In this document: positions 1 to 11,439 of the stretch, piece by piece
Position numbering within the stretch: position 1 is the first letter of the stretch
Layout: every line of letters begins with the position of its first letter
Assembly (NCBI GenBank): GCA_947487165.1
Contig: CANKWX010000004.1
Location: 41,773 to 105,772 of the forward strand
Origin: Burkholderiales bacterium
GTDB lineage: Bacteria; Pseudomonadota; Gammaproteobacteria; Burkholderiales; Burkholderiaceae_E
Length of the DNA stretch: 64,000 bases
Direction: 5' to 3'
Position numbers and translations under genes: made by a program
Notes under the pieces: generated by a model
The model's database searches: none
The model's input: only the letters and a program-made list of their open reading frames with translations
What the model was told of the DNA's origin: nothing

Positions 1-1
1 G

Positions 2-1270
2 GCCCAGCTCGGCCTGCGGGTCGCCCTGATCGACCACTCGGCGCGCCTTGCCGAGAAGATTCGCATTTCAGGGGGCGGTCGCTGCAATTTCACCAATCTG
101 CAGGCTGATCTGCCTGAGCGCTTCCTGTCGGAAGATCCGCGTTTTGCACGCCATGCCCTGCGGGCTTATCGGCCGGCACAGTTCATGGCGCTGCTCAAAT
201 CGCATGGCGTCTCATGGCACGAGAAGCATCGCGGGCAGCTCTTTTGCGACGACTCCTCCGAGCGGGTGATCGATGTCCTGCGCAGCGAGTGCGAGCGCGG
301 CGGCGTCCAGTGGTTTCGTCCCTGTGCGGTCCACGAGGTGGTGCGACTGTCCGCTGGGCCCGCCGATGCGGCCCACGATGCACCCCGATCGTCCGATGCC
401 TCGACCGATACCGGTCGCCGCGTGCGCTTTGCCTTGCAGACCGATGCCGGTGAGATTCGCTGCGCCTCGCTGGTGGTGGCCACCGGCGGCTTGTCGATTC
501 CGCAGATCGGTGCCACCGACTGGGCCTTTCGGCTGGCGCGACAGTTTGACCTGAAGGTGGTCGAGCCGCGTGCCGCGCTGGTGCCGCTGACCTTCACCGC
601 CCAGGGCTGGCAGCCGTTTGCAGGTCTGGCCGGTCTCGCCCTGGAGGTTGATCTCGCGGTGCCGGGGCAGCGCGACGCACCACGCTTTGCCGAAGACCTG
701 CTTTTTACGCACCGCGGTCTGTCGGGTCCGGCGGTGCTGCAGGTGTCGAGTTATTGGCGCAGCGGCGAGCCGCTGTCGATCAATCTCGCGCCCGACCAGG
801 CCATTGCCGACCGGCTGCTCGAGGCGCGCGAAGGTACCCGCCAGCAACTCGGCACCGCGCTGGCCACGATCGTGCCGAAGCGCCTGGCGCAGGCCTGGCT
901 GTCGCAGGCCGACCTCGGCACGACCGGACCCCTGGCCGGACTCGCGCGACCGCTGTCTGAGCGGCGTCTGGCCGAGCTCGGTAACAGGGCATTGCAGGCT
1001 CTGGCGGCGGCCTTTCACGACTGGCGTGTGCTGCCGGCCGGCACCGAGGGCTATCGCAAGGCCGAAGTCACCGCCGGTGGCGTGGCCACTGCCGAGCTCG
1101 ACCCGAGAACCCTGCAGGTCAACCGGATACCCGGGTTGCACTTCATCGGCGAGTCGGTGGATGTGACCGGCTGGCTGGGCGGCTACAACTTTCAGTGGGC
1201 CTGGGCGAGCGGTTATTGCGCAGCCCGGGCAATGGCAGCGGGCGCCACCGGCGCCGCCGGCCCCCTTTAA
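2..1270 (+). CDS. HI0933/BaiN-family FAD-dependent oxidoreductase, 5' truncated
   Basis: The reading frame is open from the left edge, so the N-terminal dinucleotide-binding GxGxxG loop lies outside the window. About 422 residues remain. The conserved family stretch RISGGGRCNFTN follows a beta strand ending VALIDH, and the C-terminus carries the flavin-proximal GGYNFQWAWASG segment. This is the layout of the HI0933-like flavoproteins, which are NAD(P)/FAD-dependent oxidoreductases; the name BaiN is used for a clostridial bile-acid member. The physiological substrate of proteobacterial members is not established, so none is proposed. The gene ends in TAA four bases inside the converging AAA ATPase gene. 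Family assignment is secure; the true start cannot be seen. Confidence 0.9.
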   Translation, partial: AQLGLRVALIDHSARLAEKIRISGGGRCNFTNLQADLPERFLSEDPRFARHALRAYRPAQFMALLKSHGVSWHEKHRGQLFCDDSSERVIDVLRSECERGGVQWFRPCAVHEVVRLSAGPADAAHDAPRSSDASTDTGRRVRFALQTDAGEIRCASLVVATGGLSIPQIGATDWAFRLARQFDLKVVEPRAALVPLTFTAQGWQPFAGLAGLALEVDLAVPGQRDAPRFAEDLLFTHRGLSGPAVLQVSSYWRSGEPLSINLAPDQAIADRLLEAREGTRQQLGTALATIVPKRLAQAWLSQADLGTTGPLAGLARPLSERRLAELGNRALQALAAAFHDWRVLPAGTEGYRKAEVTAGGVATAELDPRTLQVNRIPGLHFIGESVDVTGWLGGYNFQWAWASGYCAARAMAAGATGAAGPL

Positions 1271-2253
1271 AAGCCCATCCTCGGCCGCCTCGCATTGCGC
1301 CCGGCCAGGTCGTCGGGTGAAATCTCGTCCCGTGATTCGAGTCGAGCATTGCCGAAGGCGCTGACCAGTTCGCGTCGCATTTCGCGCGGCGCAATCGCCG
1401 ACAGCCGTTCGAGCACTGCTGCCGACGGTGTTTCGGGAAAGGCGCGCCCCCAGTGGTGCGACTCCCGGATGTCGCTGTAGATCGAGGACGCGATCCGTCG
1501 CGCGCCGCTGGCGTCGGGCGGCTCGATCTCATACACATTCATCCGGTTGAGGATCGGCTCGGGGATTCGAGAGGCTTCGTTTGCGGTAGCGATCCAGACG
1601 ATGTCGGAGCAGTTCAGCGGGATATCGGCGAATTCGTCGGTGAAGCTGCGAGCGGTATCGTGCTCAAGGAGCGAGTACAGCGCGCCAAGCGGGTCGTAGT
1701 GGCTCTCGCCCGACGCCTTGTCGATTTCGTCGATCACGATCACCGGATTGGCATAGTCGCCATGCACCAGGGTGTCGAAAACCTTGCCCGTGCGCGAGTT
1801 TCGCCATTGCGACGAGGCGCCCGACAGCACCCAGCCCGCGGTGAGCGAGCTCATCGAGACAAATCCGTAGCCGGTGCCCAGCAGTTGCGACAGGCGTCTG
1901 GCAAAGTGGGTTTTGCCGATGCCCGGTGCGCCCAGCAGCAGCATCGGCGAGACTTCGAGGGGGTCGTCGCTCGCCATGCAAAGCGCCAGTTGCTTGCGCA
2001 GGTCGTGCAGGACGTCGCTGAAATTCGGCAGCTCACGCTCGAGCTCATCGAAATCCGGCATCCTGCCCGGCTTGACGCTGAAACGTTCGCCCCCCACCCT
2101 GAGCATCTTCTCGTAGGTTGTGCGAAGTCCTTCATTGGCGCCTGGCGGGAGTTCTTCCAGAGCGGTCTCGACGGTCTGGGTCGAATAGATCTGCTTGAAA
2201 CCGGCGACCGAAAACGGTGATCCGCCTGATGGAAGCGTCAGAGGGTTGTGCAT
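1267..2253 (-). CDS. Lon-like AAA+ ATPase without protease domain
   Basis: A 328-residue AAA+ ATPase. Walker A GAPGIGKT is at about residues 108-115, Walker B VIVIDEID at 170-177 and the sensor-1 stretch IATAN at 220-224. The spacing and wording resemble the ATPase module of Lon, but there is no C-terminal Ser-Lys protease domain and the N-terminus has no substrate-binding LAN domain. The start ATG at 2253 is chosen because a GGGAGG Shine-Dalgarno sequence lies six bases upstream; the ATG at 2259 would abut that site. It converges on the flavoprotein gene with a 4-bp overlap. Family knowledge suggests remodelling or unfolding of some protein partner; the partner is unknown. It could equally be called a solo Lon-type ATPase. 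Confidence 0.8.
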   Translation of the reverse strand: MHNPLTLPSGGSPFSVAGFKQIYSTQTVETALEELPPGANEGLRTTYEKMLRVGGERFSVKPGRMPDFDELERELPNFSDVLHDLRKQLALCMASDDPLEVSPMLLLGAPGIGKTHFARRLSQLLGTGYGFVSMSSLTAGWVLSGASSQWRNSRTGKVFDTLVHGDYANPVIVIDEIDKASGESHYDPLGALYSLLEHDTARSFTDEFADIPLNCSDIVWIATANEASRIPEPILNRMNVYEIEPPDASGARRIASSIYSDIRESHHWGRAFPETPSAAVLERLSAIAPREMRRELVSAFGNARLESRDEISPDDLAGRNARRPRMGF

Positions 2254-2413
2254 CGACATCCTCCCGAATAGAAACAAAAAAGACACGATTCATTCTGTGC
2301 CCAGATGGGTGTCGCAATCAACTATCGTGCCAGGCCATCTGTCGGAGACCGGCGGTGAGCGACTGGGCCTGCTTCCGGGGCTGGTAATTCGGTCCGCGCG
2401 CTGCTAAACTGGC

Positions 2414-2439
2414 GGGCTAAGCTGACGGGCTAAGCTGAC
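2414..2439. repeat. Perfect 13-bp tandem duplication
   Basis: GGGCTAAGCTGAC occurs twice, head to tail, at 2414-2426 and 2427-2439. A degenerate partial copy (GCTAAACTGGC) precedes it at about 2403. It lies in the leader region of rpsU. Confidence 0.85.
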
Positions 2440-2483
2440 GGCAGCAAAAAGGCATCAAAAAGCAAGGCACGTCAGAAAGACAA

Positions 2484-2522
2484 GGCAGCAACCCAGGGCA
2501 GCAACCCAAGGCAGCAACCCAA
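2484..2522. repeat. Three tandem copies of a 13-bp unit upstream of rpsU
   Basis: The unit GGCAGCAACCCAA is repeated at 2484-2496 (last base G), 2497-2509 and 2510-2522. It ends 55 bp before the rpsU start and would be transcribed in the leader if the promoter lies upstream. No hairpin-forming potential is evident. Confidence 0.9.
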
Positions 2523-2577
2523 GTACAAGCCAGCATCACGCACCCGACAGCAAGCGTACAAAGAGAGAACCGAGCTT

Positions 2578-2790
2578 ATGACGACCATCCGTGTGAAAGA
2601 GAACGAGCCTTTCGACGTCGCTTTGCGCCGTTTCAAGCGCACGATCGAGAAAACCGGCCTCCTCACGGAGTTGCGTGCACGCGAGTTTTACGAAAAGCCC
2701 ACCGCCGAGCGAAAGCGCAAGAAAGCGGCCGCGGTCAAGCGCCACTACAAGCGCCTGCGCAGCCAGATGCTGCCCAAGAAACTCTACTGA
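2578..2790 (+). CDS. rpsU: 30S ribosomal protein S21
   Basis: A 70-residue basic protein with the standard bS21 length and sequence. It opens [20 protein letters not shown] and has a Lys/Arg-rich C-terminal helix ([18 protein letters not shown]). bS21 binds the 30S platform near the 3' end of 16S rRNA and helps base-pairing with the Shine-Dalgarno sequence during initiation. It is the first gene of the rpsU-yqeY-dnaG-rpoD block, the proteobacterial macromolecular-synthesis arrangement that links translation, replication priming and transcription initiation. A purine-rich GAGAGAA precedes the ATG. The leader contains two families of short tandem repeats. Confidence 0.97.
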   Translation: MTTIRVKENEPFDVALRRFKRTIEKTGLLTELRAREFYEKPTAERKRKKAAAVKRHYKRLRSQMLPKKLY

Positions 2791-2878
2791 GCGCTCGGCC
2801 GAGTTCTCGCCCAAATGCTCGCCCGGGCCTCCGGTTCACCGGGCAGGTTCTGGCTTGGGTCGATCTGACCATGACCGC

Positions 2879-3343
2879 ATGAATGCTCCGGCCTCTACTT
2901 TGAAAGACCGCATCACCGACGATATGAAGTCGGCGATGCGTGCCCGCGAAACCCTCCGCCTTGGCGCGATCCGCATGTTGCTGGCTGCGATCAAGCAGCG
3001 CGAGGTCGACGAGCGGATCACCCTCGACGACGCCCAGGTCGCCACCATTGTCGACAAGCTGATCAAGCAACGTCGCGATTCCATCGCCCAGTTCGAGCAG
3101 GCCGGTCGTACCGATCTGGTCGATCAGGAAAAAGCAGAAGTCGCCGTGCTGTCGGTGTATCTGCCGGCCCAAGCCGATGCGGCAGAAATCGAAGTGCTGC
3201 TCGCCGCAGCAATTGCCACAACCGGAGCCGCGGGGCCTCAGGACATGGGCAAGGTCATGGCTGTTCTCAAGGGCAAGCTCGCCGGTCGGGCCGATCTCAC
3301 GGCAGTCTCGGCGATGGTCAAGAGCCGGCTTGCTGCGCGCTAG
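2879..3343 (+). CDS. GatB/YqeY domain protein
   Basis: A 154-residue helical protein of the YqeY family, related to the tRNA-binding tail of the GatB amidotransferase subunit. Characteristic stretches are LKDRITDDMKSAMRA at the N-terminus, LGAIRMLLAAIKQ, and the C-terminal MGKVMAVLKGKLAGRAD. The start ATG at 2879 matches the family start. YqeY proteins usually sit between rpsU and dnaG, as here. A tRNA-related role is inferred from the GatB relationship, but the cellular function is not settled. The gap to the dnaG start codon is only nine bases, so co-transcription is likely. Confidence 0.93.
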   Translation: MNAPASTLKDRITDDMKSAMRARETLRLGAIRMLLAAIKQREVDERITLDDAQVATIVDKLIKQRRDSIAQFEQAGRTDLVDQEKAEVAVLSVYLPAQADAAEIEVLLAAAIATTGAAGPQDMGKVMAVLKGKLAGRADLTAVSAMVKSRLAAR

Positions 3344-3352
3344 ACTCGCGGG

Positions 3353-5242
3353 GTGATACCCCAGTCCTTCATCCAGGAGTTGCTTGCCCGCGTCGACATC
3401 GTCGAGGTGGTCGGTCGCTCAGTCAAGCTGAGAAAGGCCGGCGCGAATTTCCTTGGCTTGTGCCCATTTCACGGCGAAAAATCCCCGTCTTTCACGGTGT
3501 CCCCCACCAAGCAGTTCTATCACTGCTTTGGCTGCGGCGTGCATGGCTCGGCGGTCGGGTTTCTGATGGAGCAGGCCGGCCTCGGCTATGTCGATGCGAT
3601 TCACGAACTTGCCCGCTCGGCCGGGCTGACTGTGCCTCAGGAGTCGTCGCCGGGCGATGCTGTCCGACGTGACCCCGACCTGCTCGAGACCCTGGCTGCT
3701 GCCGCCAGGTTCTACAAGTCGCGGCTTCGGGAGGCGAGTGCCGCCATCGACTATCTGAAGGGGCGAGGGGTGAGTGGCGAGACTGCCGCCCGCTACGGTA
3801 TCGGTTATGCGCCGGAAGGATGGCGCGGCCTCGAGGCGGCCGTGCCCGATTACTCGGCCCAGGCGCTGGTTGCCACTGGGCTGGTCATCGAGTCCGAGCC
3901 CGATTCCGACGCCGATGGCGCCGACGGCTCCGGCGCAGGTGGTCCGCGCGAGGCGCAGCGCCGGCGCCGCTACGACCGGTTTCGCGACCGGATCATGTTC
4001 CCGATCCGCAATCCGCGCGGTCAGGTCATCGGATTCGGTGGCCGGGTGATGGGTAAGGGCGAGCCGAAGTACCTCAATTCGCCCGAGACCGCGCTGTTCT
4101 CGAAAGGCCGCGAACTTTATGGGCTGTTCGAGGCACGTGATGCCATCAGGGCAGCCGATTGCGTCATCGTCGTCGAGGGCTACATGGATGTGGTGATGCT
4201 GGCGCAGCACGGCGTACGCAATGCGGTCGCGACCCTGGGCACGGCCACCACCGCCCTGCATGCGCAAAAGCTGCTGCGTCTGGTCGATCGGGTGGTCTTT
4301 GCCTTCGATGGCGACGCCGCCGGACGCAGGGCCGCATGGCGGGCGCTGGAGGGCTGCCTGCCCCATGCTGCCGACACCAAGCGGATCGATTTCTTGTTTC
4401 TGCCTGCCGAGCACGATCCCGACAGCTTCGTGCGCGCCCACGGTGCCGAGGGTTTTGTCGCCGAATTGGCGGCCACGCAGCCCTTGTCCGAGTTTCTGCT
4501 GCGCGAACTGTCGTCACGGGTCGACCTGTCGACCTCCGAGGGCCGTGCCCGCCTTCAGGCCGAAGCCCGGCCCTTGCTGCTGGCGCTTCCGCCGGCCGCC
4601 TTGCGCATGCAGCTTGTGCAAACGCTTGCTACACGGGTCGGCATTCGTGCCGAGGATCTTCTGCAGTTCATCCAGCCCGATTCGCCAGCGCAGCGCGCAG
4701 GCCCGTCGCGCGCTGACACCGGGGCTCGCGGCAATGCGACCGAGCGACCGGGATGGGCCCGCGACCGGACCGCCCGCCAGTCCGAATGGACCGCCTCTCG
4801 CGATTGGCGCCGGACGCCGGTGATGCAGGCTGCGCTGCCCGACCTGCAACGCAGGGCAAGGCTGCTGCTGGCGCTGCATCCTTTTTTGGCTCAGGAGAGT
4901 TGGTCAAGCGACTTGCTGCCCGAGCCAATCATCGACTGGACGGCGCGTCTCGCAACGCTGCCGTCGGGCGCGAGCTTTGGCGCGGTGATCGAGTCGATCC
5001 GGGAGGCTGATCCGCCGCTGGCGGCGGCGCTCGAGGCCGAGGCGGCTGCCGATCGAGGGCTTCTGTCGGATCTGGACCCGGCCGAGGCCAGGCGTGAGTT
5101 CGAAGGCGCCTTGAATCAGCTGCGGCTGCAGCGGGTGCGTGAGGAAATCGATCGCCTGGCCGCGGGAGGGCTGCAGTCGGAGGCCGACCGTGAACGCTAT
5201 GCGGATTTACAAGCGATGCGCAAAGCCCTCACGTCCGGGTGA
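3353..5242 (+). CDS. dnaG: DNA primase
   Basis: A 629-residue primase that makes the RNA primers for lagging-strand synthesis and initiation. The N-terminal CHC2 zinc-binding domain has C37, H40, C58 and C61 (CPFH...CFGC). The TOPRIM catalytic fold follows: VVEGYMDV carries the acidic Glu and FAFDGDAAG the DxD pair. The C-terminal region beyond about residue 440 is the less conserved helicase-binding domain. The start is a GTG nine bases after yqeY, fixed by the canonical MIPQSFIQELLARVDIVEVV opening. The gene lies between yqeY and rpoD. Between about residues 180 and 200 it has an acidic, low-complexity insert (SEPDSDADGADGSGAGG) that is not part of the catalytic core. Confidence 0.97.
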   Translation: MIPQSFIQELLARVDIVEVVGRSVKLRKAGANFLGLCPFHGEKSPSFTVSPTKQFYHCFGCGVHGSAVGFLMEQAGLGYVDAIHELARSAGLTVPQESSPGDAVRRDPDLLETLAAAARFYKSRLREASAAIDYLKGRGVSGETAARYGIGYAPEGWRGLEAAVPDYSAQALVATGLVIESEPDSDADGADGSGAGGPREAQRRRRYDRFRDRIMFPIRNPRGQVIGFGGRVMGKGEPKYLNSPETALFSKGRELYGLFEARDAIRAADCVIVVEGYMDVVMLAQHGVRNAVATLGTATTALHAQKLLRLVDRVVFAFDGDAAGRRAAWRALEGCLPHAADTKRIDFLFLPAEHDPDSFVRAHGAEGFVAELAATQPLSEFLLRELSSRVDLSTSEGRARLQAEARPLLLALPPAALRMQLVQTLATRVGIRAEDLLQFIQPDSPAQRAGPSRADTGARGNATERPGWARDRTARQSEWTASRDWRRTPVMQAALPDLQRRARLLLALHPFLAQESWSSDLLPEPIIDWTARLATLPSGASFGAVIESIREADPPLAAALEAEAAADRGLLSDLDPAEARREFEGALNQLRLQRVREEIDRLAAGGLQSEADRERYADLQAMRKALTSG

Positions 5243-5253
5243 TCGGCTTAAGT

Positions 5254-5259
5254 TATAAT
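5254..5259 (+). promoter_or_regulatory. Possible rpoD -10 element
   Basis: A perfect TATAAT lies in the 57-bp gap between dnaG and rpoD, 41 bases before the proposed rpoD GTG. No good -35 hexamer is seen at 16-18 bp upstream, so this is a candidate internal promoter giving rpoD extra transcripts, not a demonstrated one. Confidence 0.4.
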
Positions 5260-5299
5260 CAAAGGTTTCCCCGACGTCTCTTCCTTGCGAGGACCGGTT

Positions 5300-8353
<3,054 letters not shown>

Positions 8354-8391
8354 TCTGATCGGGGCGCTGATGCGCCTCAATCGCTGAAAAA

Positions 8392-8424
8392 AAAGCCTGC
8401 GTTGCACACGCAGGCTTTCTTTTT
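8392..8424. terminator. Bidirectional rho-independent terminator between rpoD and the acyl-CoA ligase gene
   Basis: An 11-bp perfect stem (8392-8402 with 8408-8418, core AGCCTGCGT/ACGCAGGCT) has a 5-nt loop. It is followed by CTTTTT on the plus strand and preceded by an A-run, which gives a U-run on the minus strand. It therefore serves both the rpoD transcript and the converging ligase transcript. Confidence 0.92.
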
Positions 8425-8442
8425 GCGGCTCGCCCGCCTGCC

Positions 8443-10014
8443 TCAGACGATGCGGCTCTTGTGTCCGGCCCAGTACTTCTCGCGCAACGGTTTCTTGTAG
8501 AGCTTGCCGGTCGGCAGCCGGGGCATGGCGTCGATGAAATCGATCGATCGCGGGCACTTGAGCTTGGCCAGGTTCTGCTGGCAAAACGTGATCAGTTCCT
8601 GTGCGAGCTCATCATTGGCGGTCACGCCGGGCATCGGCTGAACGACTGCCTTGACCTCCTCGCCGAGATCGACGTTCGGCACACCGAACACCGCAGCATC
8701 GGCGACCTTGGGATGCGTGATCAGCAGGTTTTCGCATTCCTGCGGATAGATATTCACGCCGCCCGAGATGATCATGAAGGTCGAGCGATCGGTGAGATAG
8801 AGAAAGCCGTCATCGTCGACATAACCCACGTCGCCCACGGTGCTCATCGTGCCGTCTGCCGAGCGTGTCTCGGCGGTGCGCTCAGGGTCGTTGAAATAGA
8901 CGAAGGGTGAGCCGCTCTTGAACCAGATCTCGCCAGGCGTACCTTTGGGCGAGGGCTGCATGTTGTCGTCGAGGATGTGCAGATCGCCCATCAGTACCCG
9001 ACCGACGCTGCCCCGATGCGCCAGCCACTCGGCGCTGTCGCAGGCGGTAAAGCCAAGTCCTTCGGTTGCACCGTAGTACTCGTGAATGATCGGCCCCCAC
9101 CATTCGATCATCTGCTCTTTCACCTGCGCAGGGCAGGGCGCCGCCGCATGGATCGCGATTTCGAGCGAGGACAGGTCGTAGGCCTCGCGTGTGGCCTGCG
9201 GCAGCTTGAGCATGCGGCTGAACATCGTCGGCACCAGCTGCGAATGGCTGACCTTGTATTTCGGGATCAGGGCCAGGTATTGCTCGGGGTCGAAGTGCTC
9301 CATGATGATCACGGTGCCGCCATTGCGGATCGTGAGCGACACCGCCGCCTGCGGAGCGGAGTGATAGAGCGGCGCCGGTGACAGATAGATCATGTCCGGG
9401 CGATAACGCCACAGTTTCGACAGGAAATCGAAGAGCGGCAGCGCTTGGGAGGGGGGCGATTCGGGCAGAGGCCTGACAATGCCTTTTGGCCGGCCGGTGG
9501 TGCCTGAGGAATAGAGCATCGGCGTGCCGAGCCATTCATCGGCAATCGGTGTGGGCGGGAATTCCGCCAGGGCGGCCGCGTAATCGCTGACCAGGCAGTC
9601 GCCGATACGCGCCGGCAGTTCGGCACCCGCGCCACCCACCACCAGGCAGCGCTTGATGCGAGGCGCTTGCGCAATCGCTTTCAGCGCGACCTCCACCTTG
9701 CCGATCGAGGTGATCAGCACCTGAGACTCGCTGTTGTTCAGGATGTAGGCCAGCTCGTCTGCGGTCAGAAAGGAATTGATGCAGGTGCAGTAGAGCCCCG
9801 ATCGTTCGCCGGCACCACAGGCCTCGAGGAAGCGGGAATTGTTTTCCATGAACACCGAGTAATGGTCGAGCCGCTTGAGGCCCTCCCCGCGCAGCAGATG
9901 CGCGAGCCGATTGGTGCGGGCGTCGTACTCGGCGTAGGACACCGATTCACCGCTCGACGCCATGATGAAGGCGGGGCGGTCAGGGTTCAGTTGAGCGTAA
10001 TGGCCGGCGTACAT
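8443..10014 (-). CDS. Acyl-CoA synthetase (AMP-binding, FadD-like)
   Basis: A 523-residue ANL-superfamily ligase that would activate a carboxylic acid to its CoA thioester through an acyl-adenylate. The P-loop-like motif YSSGTTGRPKG is at residues 168-178. The adenylation motif YYGATEG follows in the middle, then the hinge region GDVGYVDDDGFLYLTDRS and the C-terminal catalytic-lysine motif PTGKLYKKPLRE. GGAG lies just upstream of the ATG. Substrate cannot be read from the sequence; fatty, aryl or bile-type acids are all possible for this subgroup. It stands alone between the rpoD terminator and a repeat tract, with no beta-oxidation genes beside it. Confidence 0.88.
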   Translation of the reverse strand: MYAGHYAQLNPDRPAFIMASSGESVSYAEYDARTNRLAHLLRGEGLKRLDHYSVFMENNSRFLEACGAGERSGLYCTCINSFLTADELAYILNNSESQVLITSIGKVEVALKAIAQAPRIKRCLVVGGAGAELPARIGDCLVSDYAAALAEFPPTPIADEWLGTPMLYSSGTTGRPKGIVRPLPESPPSQALPLFDFLSKLWRYRPDMIYLSPAPLYHSAPQAAVSLTIRNGGTVIIMEHFDPEQYLALIPKYKVSHSQLVPTMFSRMLKLPQATREAYDLSSLEIAIHAAAPCPAQVKEQMIEWWGPIIHEYYGATEGLGFTACDSAEWLAHRGSVGRVLMGDLHILDDNMQPSPKGTPGEIWFKSGSPFVYFNDPERTAETRSADGTMSTVGDVGYVDDDGFLYLTDRSTFMIISGGVNIYPQECENLLITHPKVADAAVFGVPNVDLGEEVKAVVQPMPGVTANDELAQELITFCQQNLAKLKCPRSIDFIDAMPRLPTGKLYKKPLREKYWAGHKSRIV

Positions 10015-10063
10015 GAGGTCTCCTCAGCTTTGTTTGAGGCGAATTTAACACGGGCGAATGAGC

Positions 10064-10129
10064 TGCCACCGAGGTGCCACCGAGGTGCCACTGAGGTGCC
10101 GCTGAGGTGCCGCTGAGGTGCCACTGAAT
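10064..10129. repeat. Six tandem copies of an 11-bp unit
   Basis: Units start at 10064, 10075, 10086, 10097, 10108 and 10119. The consensus is TGCCACTGAGG, with A/G and C/T variation at positions 5 and 7; the last unit is degenerate. The tract lies 50 bp upstream of the acyl-CoA ligase start and thus in or next to its promoter region. There are no spacers, so it is not a CRISPR array. Confidence 0.92.
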
Positions 10130-10196
10130 GGCTACCGAGAGGTCATTGGCGGCCCTTGCGACCGCTGTCTCGCGGCTGGGCTGCGATCAGATCAGA

Positions 10197-10385
10197 TCAG
10201 ACCAGACACCACAAGCCCACGCAGACGCCGAAGATCCACTGCACGAACAGATCGAGCAGTGATCCCAGCACCAGCACGGGAACGCTCACGGCGAGTGCCA
10301 GCAGCAGGGCGCCGGCGAGCGTGATCCGGGGTTCGGGCAGCGCGTGGCCGAGCACGTTTTCGGGACGTTTGATCAGCAGGGGCAT
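10197..10385 (-). CDS. Small hydrophobic protein, hypothetical
   Basis: A 62-residue reading frame with a polar N-terminus (MPLLIKRPENVLGHALPEPR) followed by two closely spaced hydrophobic stretches (about residues 22-42 and 44-62). It looks like a two-pass inner-membrane protein. I do not recognise a named family. It lies between the repeat tract and the divergent FemAB-like gene. No strong ribosome-binding site precedes the ATG. The coherent amphipathic layout supports coding, but a spurious frame is not excluded. Confidence 0.5.
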   Translation of the reverse strand: MPLLIKRPENVLGHALPEPRITLAGALLLALAVSVPVLVLGSLLDLFVQWIFGVCVGLWCLV

Positions 10386-10475
10386 GGCAGCGGTCAGCGC
10401 TTCATCACAGGCGGTTTATCGTGGCATCGGCAACCGAGGGTCCGGCAGCTTGCCGGTTCGCCGTACACTTGAACG

Positions 10476-11411
10476 ATGCAGGTGATCTGGACCGGAATCG
10501 AGCGCACGACATGGGATGCGCTGCATCGTACCGCGGCGGCAGCGCTTCAGCAGGACTGGGCCTACGGCGAGGCGATGCAGGCGTTGGGCACGCGCTGCCT
10601 GCGCGCGGCCGTCATTCACGATGGGCGGCTGGTCGGCATTGCCCAGTTTCTGGTCAGGCGCATCGGCGGAATCGCCGCACTCGCCCTGTGTTCGCATGGG
10701 CCGGTCTGGTCTGCCGATCTGTCGCCCACCGACCGCGAAGCCGCCTGTCGACTGCTCAAGCGCAGTGCACCGGTGCGCTGGCCGCGGGCGATCCTGCTCA
10801 CGCCCGATGCGGTGAGTGCCGATACAGCCGGTGTTCGTCGCCTGATCCGGGTCATGACCGGCCATGCCACGGTGCGCATCGACCTCACGCAGGACGTCGC
10901 TGCCTTGCGCGCGGCCATGCACGGCAAGTGGCGTAACCGTCTGGCCGCCGCCGAACGCTCGACCCTCAAAGTGCAAAAGGTCGGCGGCAAGCCCGCGCAG
11001 TATCGGTGGCTGCTCGATCGTGAGCTCGCGCAGCGCAGCGAAAAACGTTATATCGCGCTGCCAGACGGATTCGTCGAGGCCTGGCAGGTGGCCTGTGGCC
11101 AGGCCGGGCGCGACCGTCGCACCGATGCGATGCTCACCTTGCGGGCCGATCTCGGGCGTGATGCAGTGGCCGGGATGCTCTTTCTCATCCACGGCGAAGC
11201 GGCGACCTATCAGGTCGGCTGGGTCGGCGACGCGGGTCGCGATCTCGGTGCCCACAATCTGCTGCTGTGGCAGGGCCTGCAGATGCTCAAGGCGCAGGGC
11301 ATCCGGATGCTTGATCTGGGCGGTGTCGATACCGCGCGCGGTGCCGGCATCGCACGGTTCAAGATCGGCTCGGGCGGCGAGGTGCTGATGCTCGCCGGGA
11401 CATACCTCTAA
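10476..11411 (+). CDS. FemAB/GNAT-like acyltransferase
   Basis: A 311-residue protein with a double GNAT-type layout, as in the FemAB/FmhB aminoacyltransferase group. Recognisable parts are the early QQDWAYGEAMQALG stretch, MHGKWRNRLAAAERS in the middle (compare the KWRNRLRKAE-type segment of the family) and the C-terminal LDLGGVDTARGAGIARFKIGSGGE. FemAB relatives in Gram-negatives are poorly characterised and may transfer aminoacyl or acyl groups in envelope or exosortase-linked polysaccharide pathways. No such genes are nearby, so the substrate is open. It diverges from the small membrane protein and converges on the DHH gene. Confidence 0.78.
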   Translation: MQVIWTGIERTTWDALHRTAAAALQQDWAYGEAMQALGTRCLRAAVIHDGRLVGIAQFLVRRIGGIAALALCSHGPVWSADLSPTDREAACRLLKRSAPVRWPRAILLTPDAVSADTAGVRRLIRVMTGHATVRIDLTQDVAALRAAMHGKWRNRLAAAERSTLKVQKVGGKPAQYRWLLDRELAQRSEKRYIALPDGFVEAWQVACGQAGRDRRTDAMLTLRADLGRDAVAGMLFLIHGEAATYQVGWVGDAGRDLGAHNLLLWQGLQMLKAQGIRMLDLGGVDTARGAGIARFKIGSGGEVLMLAGTYL

Positions 11412-11439
11412 GCCGCTCGGTTGCTGCGGCCGCCTGAAT

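Larger units (their letters stand above)
2254..2577. other. 324-bp intergenic region between the AAA ATPase and rpsU
   Basis: No gene is supported here. The region must hold the divergent promoters of the minus-strand ATPase and the plus-strand rpsU-yqeY-dnaG block. The right half is made largely of short direct repeats (separate entries). No convincing -35/-10 pair was found; TAAACT at 2405-2410 is a possible -10 element only. Confidence 0.6.

Noticed and set aside
10064..10129. CRISPR array
   Set aside because: Units are contiguous 11-mers with no spacers and there are no cas genes.
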